DNA of 15,948 nt from contig CADBQL010000157.1 of the NCBI GenBank assembly GCA_902796815.1, positions 1 to 15,948 on the forward strand, read 5' to 3'. The stretch is from an uncultured Coriobacteriaceae bacterium (lineage in GTDB: Bacteria > Actinomycetota > Coriobacteriia > Coriobacteriales > Eggerthellaceae). Shown piece after piece: positions 14,446-15,948 of this stretch; the first letter of the stretch is position 1, and the number at the start of each line of letters is the position of its first letter. The notes under the pieces were generated by a model, which ran no database searches, had not been told where the DNA came from, and saw only the letters and a program-made list of their open reading frames with translations. The translations under genes and the position numbers were made by a program.

Positions 14446-14516
14446 CTGAAAGATAACTCACCAGGCGGGACCGTGAGCGGGAGAAGAGGCCGTCGATCCG
14501 GTGAGTTATCATTCAG
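14446..14516. repeat. Long inverted repeat, 17-bp arms
   Basis: CTGAAAGATAACTCACC (14446-14462) and GGTGAGTTATCATTCAG (14500-14516) match as inverted arms at 16 of 17 positions around a 37-nt G+C-rich spacer. It stands about 195 bp before the aminotransferase start. It may be a regulatory structure, a site for a DNA-binding protein or a mobile-element remnant. There is no second copy in the window. Confidence 0.7.
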
Positions 14517-14664
14517 ACTAATTCGCAATCACGCAACGTCCATACAGTTGGAATTAACTGACCAAACTGCATCAATTTCGGTGCATGATCAGCATACCAT
14601 TAATTACCAGCCTCGCGAGAGTCGATGAATTATTTTACGAGCAAATTGTGCGGTTTTAACAACC

Positions 14665-14694
14665 AAAAAGCACGCCTGGACTCCCTCAGGAGTC
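14665..14694 (-). terminator. Possible terminator of the GT4 gene
   Basis: GACTCC and GGAGTC (14679-14694) form a 6-bp stem with a 4-nt loop; on the minus strand a run of five T follows 8 nt later. It begins 33 nt after the GT4 stop codon. The gap before the T-run makes it imperfect. Confidence 0.4.
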
Positions 14695-14726
14695 TACAGT
14701 GTACGAAGGCAATTAACACCCAAACG

Positions 14727-15948
14727 CTATAAGTCACTCGTAAGCGAGCGCACGAGCTCGACAATGGCTTGATATGAATGCTTTTGATCGAACTGCTCCT
14801 CGGCCACGATTCGCGCACGTGCGCCCATGGCCGCACAGCGCGCGGGATTGGATGCGAGCTCGAGAATCGCGCCCGCAAGCGCACGCGCATCCTCTGCGAT
14901 AACGTTTATGCCAAAGCCCTCAGCAGCAACCTTGTTGCGCATTTCGCGACTCGAGCCGGTATTAATCATCGGAATACCCGCCGCACAATAGTCCCCGATT
15001 TTCGTGACAATGCTTTGCGCTGCATCGATAACAAGCGAGTTTACCGTCACGTCAGAAGCGCATAAGTAGGCAGCCATAAGATCGTAGGGCGCATAGCCCA
15101 CGAATTCGACAGGCGCAGAAATATCGCGCGCGAGCTGCTCGAGCTTCGCGCGGTCGGGACCATCACCAAGCAGTTTGCAACATATGCGCTCATCGCTCAT
15201 ATTCGCCATCTTCACCGCATTGATCAGCGTCGAAATATCATAACTCGCTCCGAGCATCCCGGCATAGATGACCCAGAATTCGCCGGCAGGTTTTTCCACA
15301 TCGACCGCACGGGCGCGAGCGCCTTCGTCAAAGACGGCAAGATTGTTCCCCACATACACGGTGCGTTTCTCGTAGGGCTCCGTGCGATCAGCCCCTGGGC
15401 GTGCCGCGTATTCGTCAGAAGTGCCGACCGCAGCGCTGATGAGATTATACGTACGCTTGGCATCACGCGCGAACGGCGCAAACGCCATATCGCTCAGCAC
15501 AGGCACGTCAAGCGCCATGCGCATGGCCTCTGGCCATAAATCGTTCACATCGCATACGTATGGAATGCCGTGCGCTTTGGCCGCCTGAGCGCAGGCCAGC
15601 GCCATGTCGTTCGGAGGAATTTCCGAATAGATCAAATCATAGGCGTGCGGATCGTCAGCGAAATGGAGTCTGAAATACTCACGCAAGTTTCGCGCAAGCA
15701 CGCGATGGCTGTTGATACGCCGAATATCGAGATTCTTTTTGTAGCCCGGCTCGTAAACGAATTTCACACGATAGGGAAGGTCCCGATAGATTGCGCGCGT
15801 CGTATCGCGCTGCGCCTTATCCCAATGCTGGAACGTCGTAGTAATAAGGTCGACCTCAAATCCCGCGTCGGCAAGCACCTCGGCCACTGCCCGGAATCGC
15901 GTATAGCCGCGCGTCTCGCCCTCGAGTTTGACACCTTGCGTGACAACG
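14727..15948 (-). CDS. GT4 (GT-B fold) glycosyltransferase, 5' end outside window
   Basis: The reading frame is open to the window end, so the N-terminus is missing; about 406 codons are present. The visible start, VVTQGVKLEGETRGYTRFRA, then VAEVLADAGFEVDLITTTFQ, is the N-terminal Rossmann half of a GT4 enzyme. The C-terminal half shows the donor-site pattern: WVIYAGMLGASYDISTLINA, LLGDGPDRAKLEQLA, VEFVGYAPYDLMAAYLCASD and KIGDYCAAGIPMINTGSS. Such enzymes transfer a sugar from a nucleotide donor, with retention, to a growing lipid-linked glycan; the FQHWDKAQRDT segment is like that of O-antigen and capsule transferases (WbuB-type). Apparent starts inside the window such as the GTG at 15887 are internal. 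It ends with TAG at 14727 followed by a terminator-like hairpin. Sugar specificity unknown. Confidence 0.9.
   Translation of the reverse strand, partial: VVTQGVKLEGETRGYTRFRAVAEVLADAGFEVDLITTTFQHWDKAQRDTTRAIYRDLPYRVKFVYEPGYKKNLDIRRINSHRVLARNLREYFRLHFADDPHAYDLIYSEIPPNDMALACAQAAKAHGIPYVCDVNDLWPEAMRMALDVPVLSDMAFAPFARDAKRTYNLISAAVGTSDEYAARPGADRTEPYEKRTVYVGNNLAVFDEGARARAVDVEKPAGEFWVIYAGMLGASYDISTLINAVKMANMSDERICCKLLGDGPDRAKLEQLARDISAPVEFVGYAPYDLMAAYLCASDVTVNSLVIDAAQSIVTKIGDYCAAGIPMINTGSSREMRNKVAAEGFGINVIAEDARALAGAILELASNPARCAAMGARARIVAEEQFDQKHSYQAIVELVRSLTSDL

Larger units (their letters stand above)
14254..14726. other. 473-bp non-coding region within the glycan cluster
   Basis: No gene is supportable here. 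It holds a terminator-like hairpin after the GT4 gene, an A+T-rich stretch (about 14560-14670), a long inverted repeat and a promoter candidate. It therefore probably separates two transcription units of the cluster. Confidence 0.65.

Noticed and set aside
14330..14512. Small minus-strand open frame of 60 codons between GT4 and aminotransferase genes
   Set aside because: It is built largely from the inverted repeat and lacks a ribosome binding site and any recognisable protein feature.

Overview
The window is a moderately GC-rich bacterial chromosome segment in which every supportable gene lies on the minus strand, so transcription runs from high to low coordinates. Several features suggest an actinobacterium, most likely a gut or oral Coriobacteriia/Eggerthellaceae-type organism. 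These are the GlnR-like OmpR-family regulator, a DNA polymerase I without recognisable proofreading motifs, the Ala/Ser/Glu-rich lipoprotein linker and the codon use. This placement is inference from protein style; there is no rRNA or marker gene that would settle it. I saw no tRNA, rRNA, CRISPR array, phage gene, transposase or toxin-antitoxin pair.

Layout in transcription order. (1) 15948-9460 is a surface-polysaccharide or glycoconjugate cluster: a family-4 glycosyltransferase (5' end outside the window), a 473-bp intergenic region with a terminator-like hairpin, a long inverted repeat and a possible promoter, then a DegT-type sugar aminotransferase overlapping by 4 nt a PglC/WcaJ-type phosphoglycosyl transferase, a perfect intercistronic hairpin, and a 930-residue protein with two GT2 domains joined by a long Glu/Pro repeat. 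Aminotransferase plus PglC-like enzyme suggests a glycan that starts with an amino sugar on undecaprenyl phosphate and is extended by the GT2/GT4 enzymes. (2) 9255-7250 is a nitrogen module: a class-I glutamine synthetase-like enzyme translationally coupled (stop and start share one base) to a GlnR-like orphan response regulator with a degenerate receiver domain. (3) 6935-4236 encodes a family-3 amino-acid-binding lipoprotein, transcribed alone and followed by a good terminator, and a separately promoted HisM-type permease with an unusual N-terminal extracytoplasmic domain. No ABC ATPase lies nearby. (4) 4153-1 holds a single-domain UspA protein, a class-I/II aminotransferase and the 5' 709 codons of polA.

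The intergenic DNA is unusually rich in repeats. Two inverted copies of a roughly 150-bp palindromic element (5736-5884 and 7066-7215) bracket the lipoprotein gene. A separate, exactly repeated 30-bp palindrome occurs just after the stop codons of the lipoprotein gene (6003-6032) and the aminotransferase gene (2319-2348), with degenerate relatives beside the latter. Together with a strong hairpin at 2234-2269 these form a structured leader upstream of polA.

The most interesting items are: the glutamine synthetase homologue in which the catalytic flap glutamate is replaced by lysine, encoded with its putative regulator; the two palindromic repeat families; the double glycosyltransferase with its repeat linker; and the permease carrying an exported domain. 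None proves a new system. Sequences compared here were aligned by eye and all family assignments come from motif recognition, not searches.
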